Below are positions 45,701 to 52,842 of a stretch of 64,000 bases of DNA, in pieces. This DNA is from Nocardia blacklockiae (GTDB taxonomy: Bacteria > Actinomycetota > Actinomycetes > Mycobacteriales > Mycobacteriaceae). Below the pieces are notes generated by a model that worked only from the letters and a program-made list of their open reading frames with translations, searched no databases and was not told the DNA's origin. Both the position numbers and the translations under genes were made by a program. The stretch is from the NCBI RefSeq assembly GCF_015477355.1, contig NZ_JADLRJ010000002.1:310001-374000 (forward strand), in the 5' to 3' direction. How positions within the stretch are numbered: the stretch's first letter is position 1; each line of letters begins with the position of its first letter.

Positions 45701-48700
45701 CACCACACACCCACACAACCGTCGACTGGCACGACACCACACCACACACCCACCTCGCATCCACCGACCAGTCCCGCCCCCGCACAACCACACAGCGGTC
45801 CCACACCACATCGAGCACCCGACGCGCACACGCCGATGGGCCCCGCAGCCCACCGCACACCTGAGACAGACACCGGCACAGCAGCCCGTGCGACACCGCA
45901 CCACGCACCCGAACCACATCCTGGAACCGGGTATGCGCCACACCGCGCGCCCGAACCACATTCACCGGCCAACACCGCACCACACCGCCCAGACGGTCCT
46001 GCACCCCACCGCGCACCTGAACCGGGCGCCGGCACACCGGGCGGTGCGACACCGCACCACACACCCGAACCGCACCCTGGAACCGGGTATGCACCACACC
46101 GCGCACCCGAATCACACCCACCAACAGGACGCGCACCACACGGCGCGCCGGAATCACACCCACGCGCAACACCCGCACCACACCGGGCACCCGAATCACG
46201 ACCGCCGACAACGCCTGCTCCCCACCGCGCGCCTGTGTCACGCCCACCGGTCGACCCGGGACCACGCCACGCGCCCGAATCACGCCCACCGGCCGAGCCT
46301 GGGCCGTACCGCGCGCCCGGATCACATCCACCGGTCGACGCAGGACCACCCCGTACGAACGTCGCACCTGCACAGCAGTTCCCGGCTGCTCCGGCGCACC
46401 GGCCGGGTCCCGGCATGCCTCCGACTCAACACCCGGCACCACCGCACCGAGCGCCGCAGGCCGACCGCCCACCGTTGAGACCGGATGCCCGGCAACCGCA
46501 TCCGCAACCTCATGGGGCGGGGGAACCACCCCGTGGCCGCGCAGAGCATCCGCAGCCGACGCGGAACACAAATGAGGCGCAGCATGTTCCGGCCGCGCAC
46601 CCGACCCGGCCGCCGCATGCGCAGCAGGCGGGTGGGGCGCGGCAGGCTCGTGAGGGGTATCGGGCGGTGCGGCCGGAGCATGGGCGGGTGACGCCGGTGC
46701 GGACGGAGCGGGGGGCGAATGGTGGGCCCGCGTATGTTGTTCGGCGGTATCCGGATGCGCCGGGCGGGCCGATCACTGTGGTGTCGGTGCAGGTGCATGT
46801 GACCGGTGATCGCACAGTGTCGCCCGAGGAGATCGGGCGGGTATGGGAGCGGGCGCAGCAGGCGACGGATGCGGCGTTCAACCAAGGGCGGCAATTGTTC
46901 TCGGGTGACCGGGTGCTCGTCGACCTGGTGCACACCCCCGATCCGGCGCAGGCGAACATGCACGTCCATGTCAGTGATTCGCCGGGACCGTGGCACCCGA
47001 ACGGGAGCCCCGAGGCGGTCGCCCGGCAGCTGCGCGAGCAGCTCGGCCTGCCCGCCGAACAGGGTCATCCCGCGCGCGGACTCAGTCCGGACGATATCCG
47101 TCAGCTCAGCAACGACATCGACCGAGCACACTCTCCCGCGCGTGCTCCGCACGCCGAAACTCTTCCGACGCACCAGGAACCGCCGACGCACCGCCCCAGC
47201 CCGGCCGAGGCCCACGCGCGTTACGGCGAAAGCACCGGCGCGGGCGTCTCGCACCACCGCGGCGACCCCGCGCTGGGCGACCTGCCGCACCGCGTCGCAC
47301 CCGACCCCCGCTACTTCACCGCCGACGTCCACGTCACCGCGGACGGCCACGCCCTGATCGGCGGCCACCGCTACACCCCGGCGGAATACGCGCAGATCCT
47401 CCGCCACGGCACCGCATGGGACGGCCGCCAACCGGTCCGTCTCATCGGCTGCGACGCCGCCGCCAACGGTTTCGCCGCCCGCCTGTCCCACCATCTCGGC
47501 ACCGACGTCCTCGCCCCCACCAGAGCCGCCTGGAGCGACCCCCACGGCCGCGTCTTCGCCAGCTCCCCGGAGATCGGCCCCGACGGCAACCGCCGCCCCC
47601 GCATCCCACCCGACGGCGAATGGGTGACCCACCGCCCCGACGGATCCGCCTTCCGCACAACCGAAGACGGCTTCGTCCCGGGCACCCACCCCGACGCCAA
47701 GCACAACCTGAACCCCGACGCCTCCCGCGAACGCTCCGACCAAGCGGACGCCGCGCGCGACCGACCGGACAACACCGATGTCACACGGTATTTGAACGAA
47801 CCGCACGTATCGGAGGCGCTGGCACGCGCCGATGCGCGGGGAGTCGTCGCCGATGACGGCCGCCCGATCGGCGCTGTAGTACGCGAGGGGCTACCGCAGC
47901 ACCCCGAACTGGCCAGAGCGATACGCGACAACCCGTATCTGGAGCGCTCGGTCCTGGAACAGCCGAAGGCGCTGGCCTCTCTGCTGGCGCAACCGGATTC
48001 GATCCCGATCCTCACCGAGGCCCTGCACTCGGTCGCCGAGCGTGGACCGGAAGCCATCCTGGCGGATCCGCCACACATCGAGCCGACACCGCTGACGCCC
48101 GAGCAACGGCACCTCTCGGAGACGATCCGAGACACCGTGGACGACGTGCCCCGCAACCACCGGCGGCAACCGGGGTTCGACGCGACCAGGCAACACGACC
48201 CGGCCTATCAACATGAGTACTTCGAGCATCTGTACGAGATCCGCGCCGAGACACAGGCGCAGCTGAACGAGATTGTCAGCGATATCGCCGGCCGGACCAA
48301 CGGTGAGCCCGGTTGGCGGACACAGGAAAAGGACCGTGAACGAGCATGGGCGAAGGTCGCGAAGTACCAGGGCGATGTGTCGCTGCTCACCGATCTGGTC
48401 GCGGCGAAGATAAAGTTCGATCGGGTCGCCGACGCCTATGACGCGCTCGAGTTGATCGCCGCCGATCCACGCATCGAGGTCGTCGCGTTCGACGATCGGT
48501 TCGCGATGCCGGAGAAGTCGGGTTATCGCGACCTCCAATTGAAGGTTCGGCTGCAGAACGGGCATGTCGCCGAGTTCCGTCTGCACCTGAGCCACCTCGA
48601 CAAGGTCGCGGCCTACGAGCATGCCCTGTACGAGATCCGACGTGACTTCGACAGCATCGCGCGAAGCCAGAGCCGTCCCTTGAATGCCGATGAGAAAGCA

Positions 48701-48841
48701 CTCGATGCGGAGATAAAACGACGCGCCGCGGCGCTGTTCTGGGATGCCACCAGGAGGGGACTGCCCGACGCCGGGCCCTCCGATGCGCACGGTCCCGAAC
48801 CAGCCGGTCCCGCGCCGCACCCCGACCGGAGCGGACCGTAG
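39728..48841 (+). CDS. Giant modular T7SS polymorphic toxin (two ART domains, RelA/SpoT-like tail)
   Basis: 3037 residues. Residues 1-280 are a CpnT/WXG-like helical export region with hydrophobic helices. Pro-rich repeats run to ~800. At 807-1000 lies a zincin-like domain (IAHEVAEI, H903-E904). At 1040-1330 is an ADP-ribosyltransferase with R1209, S1245-T-S1247 and E1284-N-E1286. At 1500-1820 is a second, scabin/pierisin-like one with R1677, S1717-L-S1719 and E1786-A-E1788. A Pro/His-rich linker (~1840-2310) precedes a degenerate zincin-like domain (~2350-2445) and a His/Cys module (~2498-2612; H2535 or H2547, C2575) like clan CD peptidases. The end (~2850-3000) is a RelA/SpoT-like nucleotidyltransferase (DDRF 2922-2925, SGYRDL near 2932, E2949, H2965). 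GTG 39728 follows a WXG gene by 15 bases. Domain names are from motif reading; chemistry is unproven. Confidence 0.88.
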   Translation: MTLWCPPLPGFLMDFVLGHWPEGDEDAMRRVADHWSDMATALKELQQPADQAMNTAMAAIDGQTRDAMASYWQDIAGGDGSDLQNLITMCESYAKQLEHGATDIEHAKLTIYISAATLLITFIPGFGTVAGAAAATAVKLVIRKAASELLEKLAVKGATFLAERAAARVGFRMATGAAVGSALGGGTDLAAQGIEIAAGHREGGIDWGSVGTATSAGAVAGAVAAPIGAKVTEGLAGTVGTDAAANGLGGIVTRAVGEVPGNVAGNAAAGLATTGHIDTNTLLEGAGGGLSRGDGTPGSPHPSPSETPGPHPDSPTPTDRDRPTPAPQDHPNPAPATQDHPNPAPATQDHSNPAPAAEDHPNPASATQDHPNPGPVTQDHPNPASPSAVPETHPGTTQPEATTTAAGVQTPTDTPPPNTTPTTPQQTPTPAPDPRPTDSPAPNNPTPSDRPAPGPTPSSGTGSTPSSAPGPTPSNGPTPSTPGPTPSSTPGLTTADRGASGAATPVPTDRSASSPGPSAPDRGNPNTTPASGPDRAATPSPANASGSTSPARADRARTSDAPSTPADSTSRPQSTPRPDTTPRPDTTSQRGTTSRPNATTRPDTTHRPDTTPRPDTTSQRDTTPRPDTSPRPHVDSGSETGRRPESIAPSDQASTPHIANPAPSVGHPDHAATTPREVAPPRTEPGTTSERGEGSPGTDSQPDRTPPRRETDGSTTQHVEPAMQRSAEVNPRGNGPRTDVPHRVAEEGARPTTPRETPASPPGEERGGTSPTETGARPTSGDTDGNRGPRPGDETPGDRTRGTASNVGDFRGDSRPADQPDLTRAQVLRAVTAEMPLIRPEDVGWIPNEQCFIVPGGRDIHIDVQPIPDGAVAEFHLRPDGSGYDLHVSPRARDEDIVRAIAHEVAEIRLLQDPQIRVDPTADRPGEMTPHLSGRFAEANALTIQIERAALDPARAHELPRLRGDLADLLDQLGMRDFGTAEAPWRLLDQHRPDLVPRLDRQLAHLPQGDRPETPARHPADTPADHQRGRGPTDDSAPPIRFGSNEEGRRYGEEVLGPIRDALPDEQREAAARYSSTRWINELARDPDPRGTLDTMAADHRALAGLAAALHNDGQQHPDILSAVQSMDTVRDLAQRTDLPPAVRDTVDTLLRSDNPDQSLADMRRCVDRFEIMRNSLGTEPTPELITGYLAALDGAVGHPTPESFEVVRGMSSLEHLVGENGIPLGGRNPRELVGTVQTEPGYMSTSLLPMPVQDFNGPIRLELEVPEGTNGLWVGDRGSAGSENEFLVPRNSRFVVTEVVEQPSGDRYHGVEYLVRGRFVTPDFVPEPAPGSPHHTPERPLVSETARPPGTPGTRLLNFDYPPEPTPSPTSERAPLGDAETAAPQQVPDDSGSSSHPATPDAAESPTTPPTRPTEHPRTSLLNLDPGPDVYDHAPTPSSERHVQTGGVEPPAPQHVPFTDSASPRTVFESTSSSPEGPHRPDSSTHRDATPDSEPTPRPDTTTPHPDPALPPERPQIRPGPDAEPIELTETRQRLIEEYAARHDMSYDDVVNGIESGRLVFGSHYGLGDDGPILLETPDRIDRHYLTEVLEVRHDYARRTPGYASLENAPFTPGCPESELPAHMTRSVPDGAFGDALAPVDPDAIFVGHPEDGLSPMWRDHSAGDAYLEPRNALFRMGVRGPEIFDTGFAAREPDNLNILGHTGQTRDGQGYGFVSLSRSPEETVYRESDIHASRIDELVARGDLERLPDGNFRQIRYMHELYHPYGIDVDATLRDTNQHPGHREAEILAPGGISGDTVYRVWPREMIIDATGRLVSVEIGNPIYNPNFAHRNNPHFITSHTDPPTPTNPPHTPDTTHTPTPSQTPAPNPTHTPAAPHTPAPAHTSQSHTDAYSAPHDPSPGVQQHLSPSQATTPPFRSPGPAAPAHANIPPAHDPSTPSHGETHTPAQPLRAPDSPPTPHTDVPHPSYPQSTPTPHRAPESQPPTTPAPHHTPTQPSTGTTPHHTPTSHPPTSPAPAQPHSGPTPHRAPDAHTPMGPAAHRTPETDTGTAARATPHHAPEPHPGTGYAPHRAPEPHSPANTAPHRPDGPAPHRAPEPGAGTPGGATPHHTPEPHPGTGYAPHRAPESHPPTGRAPHGAPESHPRATPAPHRAPESRPPTTPAPHRAPVSRPPVDPGPRHAPESRPPAEPGPYRAPGSHPPVDAGPPRTNVAPAQQFPAAPAHRPGPGMPPTQHPAPPHRAPQADRPPLRPDARQPHPQPHGAGEPPRGRAEHPQPTRNTNEAQHVPAAHPTRPPHAQQAGGARQAREGYRAVRPEHGRVTPVRTERGANGGPAYVVRRYPDAPGGPITVVSVQVHVTGDRTVSPEEIGRVWERAQQATDAAFNQGRQLFSGDRVLVDLVHTPDPAQANMHVHVSDSPGPWHPNGSPEAVARQLREQLGLPAEQGHPARGLSPDDIRQLSNDIDRAHSPARAPHAETLPTHQEPPTHRPSPAEAHARYGESTGAGVSHHRGDPALGDLPHRVAPDPRYFTADVHVTADGHALIGGHRYTPAEYAQILRHGTAWDGRQPVRLIGCDAAANGFAARLSHHLGTDVLAPTRAAWSDPHGRVFASSPEIGPDGNRRPRIPPDGEWVTHRPDGSAFRTTEDGFVPGTHPDAKHNLNPDASRERSDQADAARDRPDNTDVTRYLNEPHVSEALARADARGVVADDGRPIGAVVREGLPQHPELARAIRDNPYLERSVLEQPKALASLLAQPDSIPILTEALHSVAERGPEAILADPPHIEPTPLTPEQRHLSETIRDTVDDVPRNHRRQPGFDATRQHDPAYQHEYFEHLYEIRAETQAQLNEIVSDIAGRTNGEPGWRTQEKDRERAWAKVAKYQGDVSLLTDLVAAKIKFDRVADAYDALELIAADPRIEVVAFDDRFAMPEKSGYRDLQLKVRLQNGHVAEFRLHLSHLDKVAAYEHALYEIRRDFDSIARSQSRPLNADEKALDAEIKRRAAALFWDATRRGLPDAGPSDAHGPEPAGPAPHPDRSGP
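40711..40887. repeat. 30-base tandem repeats coding DHPNPAPATQ
   Basis: Six near-perfect 30-base units encode a ten-residue repeat DHPNPAPATQ and variants, about residues 329-387 of the giant toxin. The array marks a flexible linker right after the export domain. Confidence 0.85.
41455..41640. repeat. Short repeats coding RPDTT(P/S) in the giant toxin
   Basis: Degenerate 15-base units encode RPDTT, SQRGTT and RPNATT repeats, about residues 577-637 of the giant toxin. They extend the flexible linker before the first domain. Confidence 0.7.
45650..46350. repeat. Pro/His-rich repeats (APHRAPE...) in the giant toxin
   Basis: Units of about 12-13 residues (for example APHRAPESRPP) encode residues ~1975-2210. 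Two longer stretches, ATPHHAPEPHPGTGYAPHRAP and ATPHHTPEPHPGTGYAPHRAP, near 45890 and 46045, are almost identical and look like a recent internal duplication. Confidence 0.8.
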
Positions 48842-48843
48842 CC

Positions 48844-49377
48844 GTGAACGCTTCTCGACACGTGCGACAATCCAAAGCACAGTCGGCGATCTTTCGTGAC
48901 CCGACCGGAAGGGAACATGTGATGCTGTGGCTGAGAGAGTCACCCTCGTATTTCAGATTCTATGCCGGGACCATTCGCCTCGAGGAGTCGGAGAGCGGAG
49001 AAGTCACCGGACAGAAACTGAATATACGAACCGGATTCTTCGAGCCCGCCTCGTTCGACGAGATCAGCGAGGTGCTGGGCGCTTCGCAGGAATTCGATCT
49101 GTCGGAGATCTCCGAGAAGCAATTCGTGAAGGCCACCGAGGAAGCGCGGAGCGACTACCTCCAGGGCGATGCGCCCGTATTCGAGATATATCGACAGATA
49201 GCCGAGATCTACCAGGCCGCGGAGCGAGAGGGGCGACGCATCGATCCAGCGGAGTCAGCCGAGATTTCCGCGTTGCGCGCTCGCACATTCCGCATGTGGG
49301 AAGACGAAGCGGCCCGGCGAGCTGCCGGTGAGCCACCGACCTTCCACTGTTCCGCCGTAGGAGATACGCGGGGATGA
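48844..49377 (+). CDS. Candidate immunity protein for the RelA/SpoT-like toxin
   Basis: About 177 residues from GTG 48844, two bases after the toxin stop. An in-frame ATG at 48922, with GGAAGGGA upstream, is an alternative start. The product is soluble and acidic: RDPTGREHVMLWLRESPSYFRFYAGTIRLEESESG, then FFEPASFDEISEVLGASQEFDLSEISEKQFVKATEEARSDYL and a long helix. I do not recognise the family. Position directly after the toxin tail and lower GC third positions than neighbours fit an immunity gene that changes with its toxin. This is inference. Confidence 0.6.
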   Translation: MNASRHVRQSKAQSAIFRDPTGREHVMLWLRESPSYFRFYAGTIRLEESESGEVTGQKLNIRTGFFEPASFDEISEVLGASQEFDLSEISEKQFVKATEEARSDYLQGDAPVFEIYRQIAEIYQAAEREGRRIDPAESAEISALRARTFRMWEDEAARRAAGEPPTFHCSAVGDTRG

Positions 49378-49388
49378 AAGGAGATACC

Positions 49389-49943
49389 GTGCCCCACACC
49401 CTCCCCCTGGCGCGGACCAATGCCGAGGCGCGATTGTTTCTGCAGTTGCAGCCCTGCCCGCGGTGCGGGAGTGATCGGTGCGCTTTCCGGAGCACGGTGG
49501 TGACGGTCGACGGGCAGCTGGCGAGCCGGTACAGCGGTGAGTGCGCCGGGTGCGGGGAGCGGCGCGTGTACGAGTTCCGGGTGCCCGAGGAGGTGCTGCC
49601 GCCGCCCGCGGGGTCGGTGCGGTTCGGCGCCGATGATCCGTCCGAGCTGCTCGATCCCGGTGTGTGGCTGTGGTACGCCGATATCTGCGCCCGCCAGATC
49701 CCGCTCGACGGCACCGAATTGGACGATCGGGCCCGCCAGGCCGGCAGGCATGCGGCCGCCACGGCGCTCGCCGCGGTCGAGGAGGTGCTGAAATTCTTTC
49801 CGCCGGGCGAGGATCGGCTTCCGGCGAGCGCCTTCGTCTCGGCGGACGGCCAGGCGATGTACGCGCGCGAGCCGGGCCGGTTCACTCGCTGGCGGCTGGA
49901 GGCGGTGCGCGACTCGTACGCCGAAACACTGGCTCGCTGGTGA
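49389..49943 (+). CDS. Zinc-ribbon hypothetical protein of the toxin locus
   Basis: About 184 residues. A zinc ribbon near the N-terminus is formed by CPRCGSDRC and CAGC (about residues 22-54), with YSGECAGCGERRVYEFRVPEEVLPP after it. The C-terminal half is helical (GRHAAATALAAVEEVLKFFPPGEDRLPASAF, RFTRWRLEAVRDSYAETLARW). GTG 49389 is chosen because AAAGGAG lies five bases upstream; ATG 49374 overlaps the previous stop. Proteins of this shape recur next to actinobacterial secreted toxins. Their role (accessory or second immunity) is unknown. Confidence 0.65.
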   Translation: MPHTLPLARTNAEARLFLQLQPCPRCGSDRCAFRSTVVTVDGQLASRYSGECAGCGERRVYEFRVPEEVLPPPAGSVRFGADDPSELLDPGVWLWYADICARQIPLDGTELDDRARQAGRHAAATALAAVEEVLKFFPPGEDRLPASAFVSADGQAMYAREPGRFTRWRLEAVRDSYAETLARW

Positions 49944-50134
49944 CGACACCACCCCCGTCACGCCGGTAAGAACCCGGCTCGAGCGCCGAAGCACCGCTGC
50001 CCGCGCCCCTGAGCGTGTCATATCCCTGAAGTAGGATGCCGCGTGGACTACACGGAAGGGGCGGGCGTGCGGATCGCTGTCATCTCGAACGGCAGGTCGT
50101 GGGCTGCGAGCACGGCGCGACCGGTAGCGCTCTG

Positions 50135-51559
50135 ATGCCGGCGGTCGAACTGGTTCTCACCGACACCCGGCTGTGGGCACGCAGCGAGGCCACCTACTGG
50201 AACGGTCCGCCGTCCATCGTGCCCGCCAGCGACGGCGTGAGTTTCGTTGTGGGAGAGGCACTGCGGCCGCAGTATCCGGCGGTGTCGGTGGTGCGGCTGG
50301 CCGACGCGGACCGAATCGCCTTCCCCGCGTTGCCGACGACGGCCGACGCCTTCGCCGTGGTGTTCGGCGCGGTGCTGACCAACCTGCAACTCCCCGGACC
50401 GTGTGACCGTCTCACCGTCGTGGCGCCGTCCGAGTGGGGTCGGCGACGCCGGGCCGCGGTGCAGACGGCCGCGAGCCGCCTGGTCGCCGATGTGAGTGTG
50501 GAACCGCTGGCGCTGCGCGCGGTGTCGCTCGGCGCGAGTACCGCACAGCACCAACGGATCGCGGTGCTCGAGCTGAATCCGCTGTCCACGACGGTCACCC
50601 TGGTCGGCCGTTCCGGCTCGGACACCTGGATCGACGCCTGCGAGCACGAGCCCACCGCCGGCCTCACCGACCCGCCCGAGGCGATCGGCGCCGTGGTCGC
50701 CCGCGTACTCGCCGGCCAGACCCCGACTTACCTACTCGCCCTGGGTGTTCCGGACCCGACGCACCTGGATGCGCTGCGGGCGGCCATCGCCGCGCAGTGC
50801 GGTTTCCCGGTCGACGTCCGGCCGATCACGGGCGACGAGCTGATCCAAGGCGCGCCGCCCGTACCCCAGGCCATGCATTATCGCCCCGGAACCGAACAAC
50901 CCACACCGGAGCGCGGGCCGGGGCGGGGTTACGACCGCGATGCCCCGCTGCGCTCGCTAGCCGCGCAATCGCCTCGCTCCCGGCGCAATACATTCCTGCT
51001 CGCGGCCGCGGCCGCCGTGGTGGTCGCGATCGCGGTCGGCGTGGCCGTGGTGATGGGCACGCGCTCGGACGAACCCGCGGTCGCCGCCCAGACCACCGGC
51101 GCGACACCGAGCGGCTCCGCCCCGGTCACCGGCCGTTCCACCCCGCAGGTCTTCGGCCGCGTCGAAGTCCGGATCCCGCCCGGCTGGCGGGTCGCGTCGC
51201 AGTCGGACACGCGCGTGGACCTGATGCCGGAAGACGGTGCGCGCCAACGCATGACACTCACCCAGAAGACCCTCGCCCCCGGCTCCGGCGTCGAGGAGGT
51301 CGCGCGCACCCTGGAGGCCCAGATCCAGCGCCGACCACCGGGCACCGTCAGCGACCTGCGCCGCGACCCGACCTTCGGCGGCCGCCCCGGCCTGTCCTAC
51401 GAGGAGTTCCCGCCCGACGGGACCACGGTGCGCTGGGAAGTCATCGTCGACTCCGGGCTACAGGTCAGCATCGGCTGTCAATACCCTTCCGGCAGTTGGG
51501 AACCCCTCGCCGGCGCCTGCGAGCAGTTCGTCCACGACGTGCAGCTCAGCCCGCGATAG
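50135..51559 (+). CDS. T7SS-associated protein, Rv3446c family
   Basis: About 474 residues. An N-terminal actin/Hsp70-like region (VELVLTDTRLWARSEATYWNG, FPALPTTADAFAVVFGAVLTNLQLPGPCDRLTVVAPSEWG, IAVLELNPLSTTVTLVG) is followed by one membrane helix (TFLLAAAAAVVVAIAVGVAVVMG, about residue 290). The C-terminal extracytoplasmic domain (VFGRVEVRIPPGWRVASQSDTRVDLMPEDGARQRMTLTQK) matches the domain found in M. tuberculosis Rv3446c next to ESX-4. ATG 50135 was chosen; the frame is open upstream to 50036. The last 14 bases overlap the convergent phosphoesterase gene. Confidence 0.78.
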   Translation: MPAVELVLTDTRLWARSEATYWNGPPSIVPASDGVSFVVGEALRPQYPAVSVVRLADADRIAFPALPTTADAFAVVFGAVLTNLQLPGPCDRLTVVAPSEWGRRRRAAVQTAASRLVADVSVEPLALRAVSLGASTAQHQRIAVLELNPLSTTVTLVGRSGSDTWIDACEHEPTAGLTDPPEAIGAVVARVLAGQTPTYLLALGVPDPTHLDALRAAIAAQCGFPVDVRPITGDELIQGAPPVPQAMHYRPGTEQPTPERGPGRGYDRDAPLRSLAAQSPRSRRNTFLLAAAAAVVVAIAVGVAVVMGTRSDEPAVAAQTTGATPSGSAPVTGRSTPQVFGRVEVRIPPGWRVASQSDTRVDLMPEDGARQRMTLTQKTLAPGSGVEEVARTLEAQIQRRPPGTVSDLRRDPTFGGRPGLSYEEFPPDGTTVRWEVIVDSGLQVSIGCQYPSGSWEPLAGACEQFVHDVQLSPR

Positions 51560-52715
51560 GCGCGCGCAACACCAGCACCGTAATCTCGCTCGGCGCGAAC
51601 AGCCGCAGCGGCGGACCCCAGAAGCCGGTGCCCCGGCTGGTGTAGAGCTGGGTGTGCTCCCCGTGCCGGCTCAGCCCCGCGACCACCGGCTGATCGAGCC
51701 GGACCAGATAGTGGAACGGCCAGATCTGCCCGCCGTGCGTGTGCCCTGAGATCTGCAGCGCCACACCGGCTTCCACCGCGTCGGTGATCTGCTTGGGTTG
51801 ATGCGCGAGCAGCACCACCGGCACGTCCGGGTCCACGCCCGCGAGCGCGGCGGGCAGGTCGGGACCGTGCCCGTCGAGCGCGATTCCGGTCGGATCGTCG
51901 ATACCGGCGATCACCAGCCGGTCGCCGCCCTTCTCGACGACCTGGTGCCGGTTGCGCAGCGGCTGCCAGCCGATGCCGGTCATGTACTCGATCCAGCCGG
52001 GCGCGTCGCCGAAGTACTCGTGGTTGCCGGTGATGTAGAAGCGGCCCAGTTCGGCCTCGACCTTGCCGAGCGGCTCCACCTGCGGATGCCGCCGCGACAC
52101 CGGGCCGTCCGCGAGATCGCCCGCGTGACAGGCGATGTCGGGCCGTTGCGCGTTGACCACCTCGACCACCCGCTGCGACCAGCGCAGCCGGTTCAGCGCC
52201 GCGAAATGGGTGTCGGTGACGACCACCAGCCGCAACCCGTCGAGCGCGGGCCCCAGCCGCGGCACGGTCACCTCGACCGTCCGGACCCGCGGCACCCGGC
52301 GCGCCTCCACCAGTCCCCAGCCGCACAACGCCGCCCACACCGCGAGCACGCCGATCGCGACCGCACGCGACCGCAGCGGGTCGTCCACGCCCGCGACGGC
52401 CAGGCCCGCCCGCGCGACGGCGCCGATCACCGACCAGGTGAACAGCACCCACACCGTGCCCAGCAGGGTGTCGCCGACCACCACCGCGGCATCGGACTGC
52501 CGGGGCCCGTGCCCGAGCAACAGCCCGGCGGGCAGGGCGAGGAATCCGAGCACGAAGACCGCCGAACCGAGCCAGAACATCGGCCCGCTGCTGGTGCTGT
52601 AGACCAGCAACCACCACGGGACCAGGAACAGCAGCGCCGGAATCCCCAGGAACAGGGCCACACGCGGGATGTACTTCACCAGCTCATCCTGTCCGTCCGC
52701 GGCGGTCCGCGCCAC
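51546..52715 (-). CDS. Membrane-anchored metallophosphoesterase (YkuE-like)
   Basis: About 389 residues. The first ~130 residues hold four membrane helices (for example VALFLGIPALLFLVPWWLLV). The catalytic domain has the ordered metal motifs VTDTHF (about 166), CHAGDLADG (about 196), ITGNHEY (about 227), LLAHQP (about 280) and SGHTHGGQIW (about 302). These bind two metals in the calcineurin-like fold. Related membrane forms act on lipid or nucleotide phosphates near the membrane. GTG 52715 and GTG 52679 are both possible starts, and the second has AGGA seven bases upstream. It is convergent with the Rv3446c-like gene. Confidence 0.88.
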   Translation of the reverse strand: MARTAADGQDELVKYIPRVALFLGIPALLFLVPWWLLVYSTSSGPMFWLGSAVFVLGFLALPAGLLLGHGPRQSDAAVVVGDTLLGTVWVLFTWSVIGAVARAGLAVAGVDDPLRSRAVAIGVLAVWAALCGWGLVEARRVPRVRTVEVTVPRLGPALDGLRLVVVTDTHFAALNRLRWSQRVVEVVNAQRPDIACHAGDLADGPVSRRHPQVEPLGKVEAELGRFYITGNHEYFGDAPGWIEYMTGIGWQPLRNRHQVVEKGGDRLVIAGIDDPTGIALDGHGPDLPAALAGVDPDVPVVLLAHQPKQITDAVEAGVALQISGHTHGGQIWPFHYLVRLDQPVVAGLSRHGEHTQLYTSRGTGFWGPPLRLFAPSEITVLVLRAPIAG

Positions 52716-52842
52716 CAGAGCCCCGAAAACGATGGTGCCCGGTATGTCTTTGCAGGTGCTATGTTGTCAACCGCTCGATCGCGGCGCCTTGCCGGCAAAT
52801 CGTGGCTGTGTGGAGGCGGCCGAGTTCCGACGGAGGGGAAAT

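Noticed and set aside
45243-47806. Long minus-strand frames in the Pro/His-rich toxin region
   Set aside because: They are antisense to the continuous 3037-residue frame, and their composition follows from the repeats.
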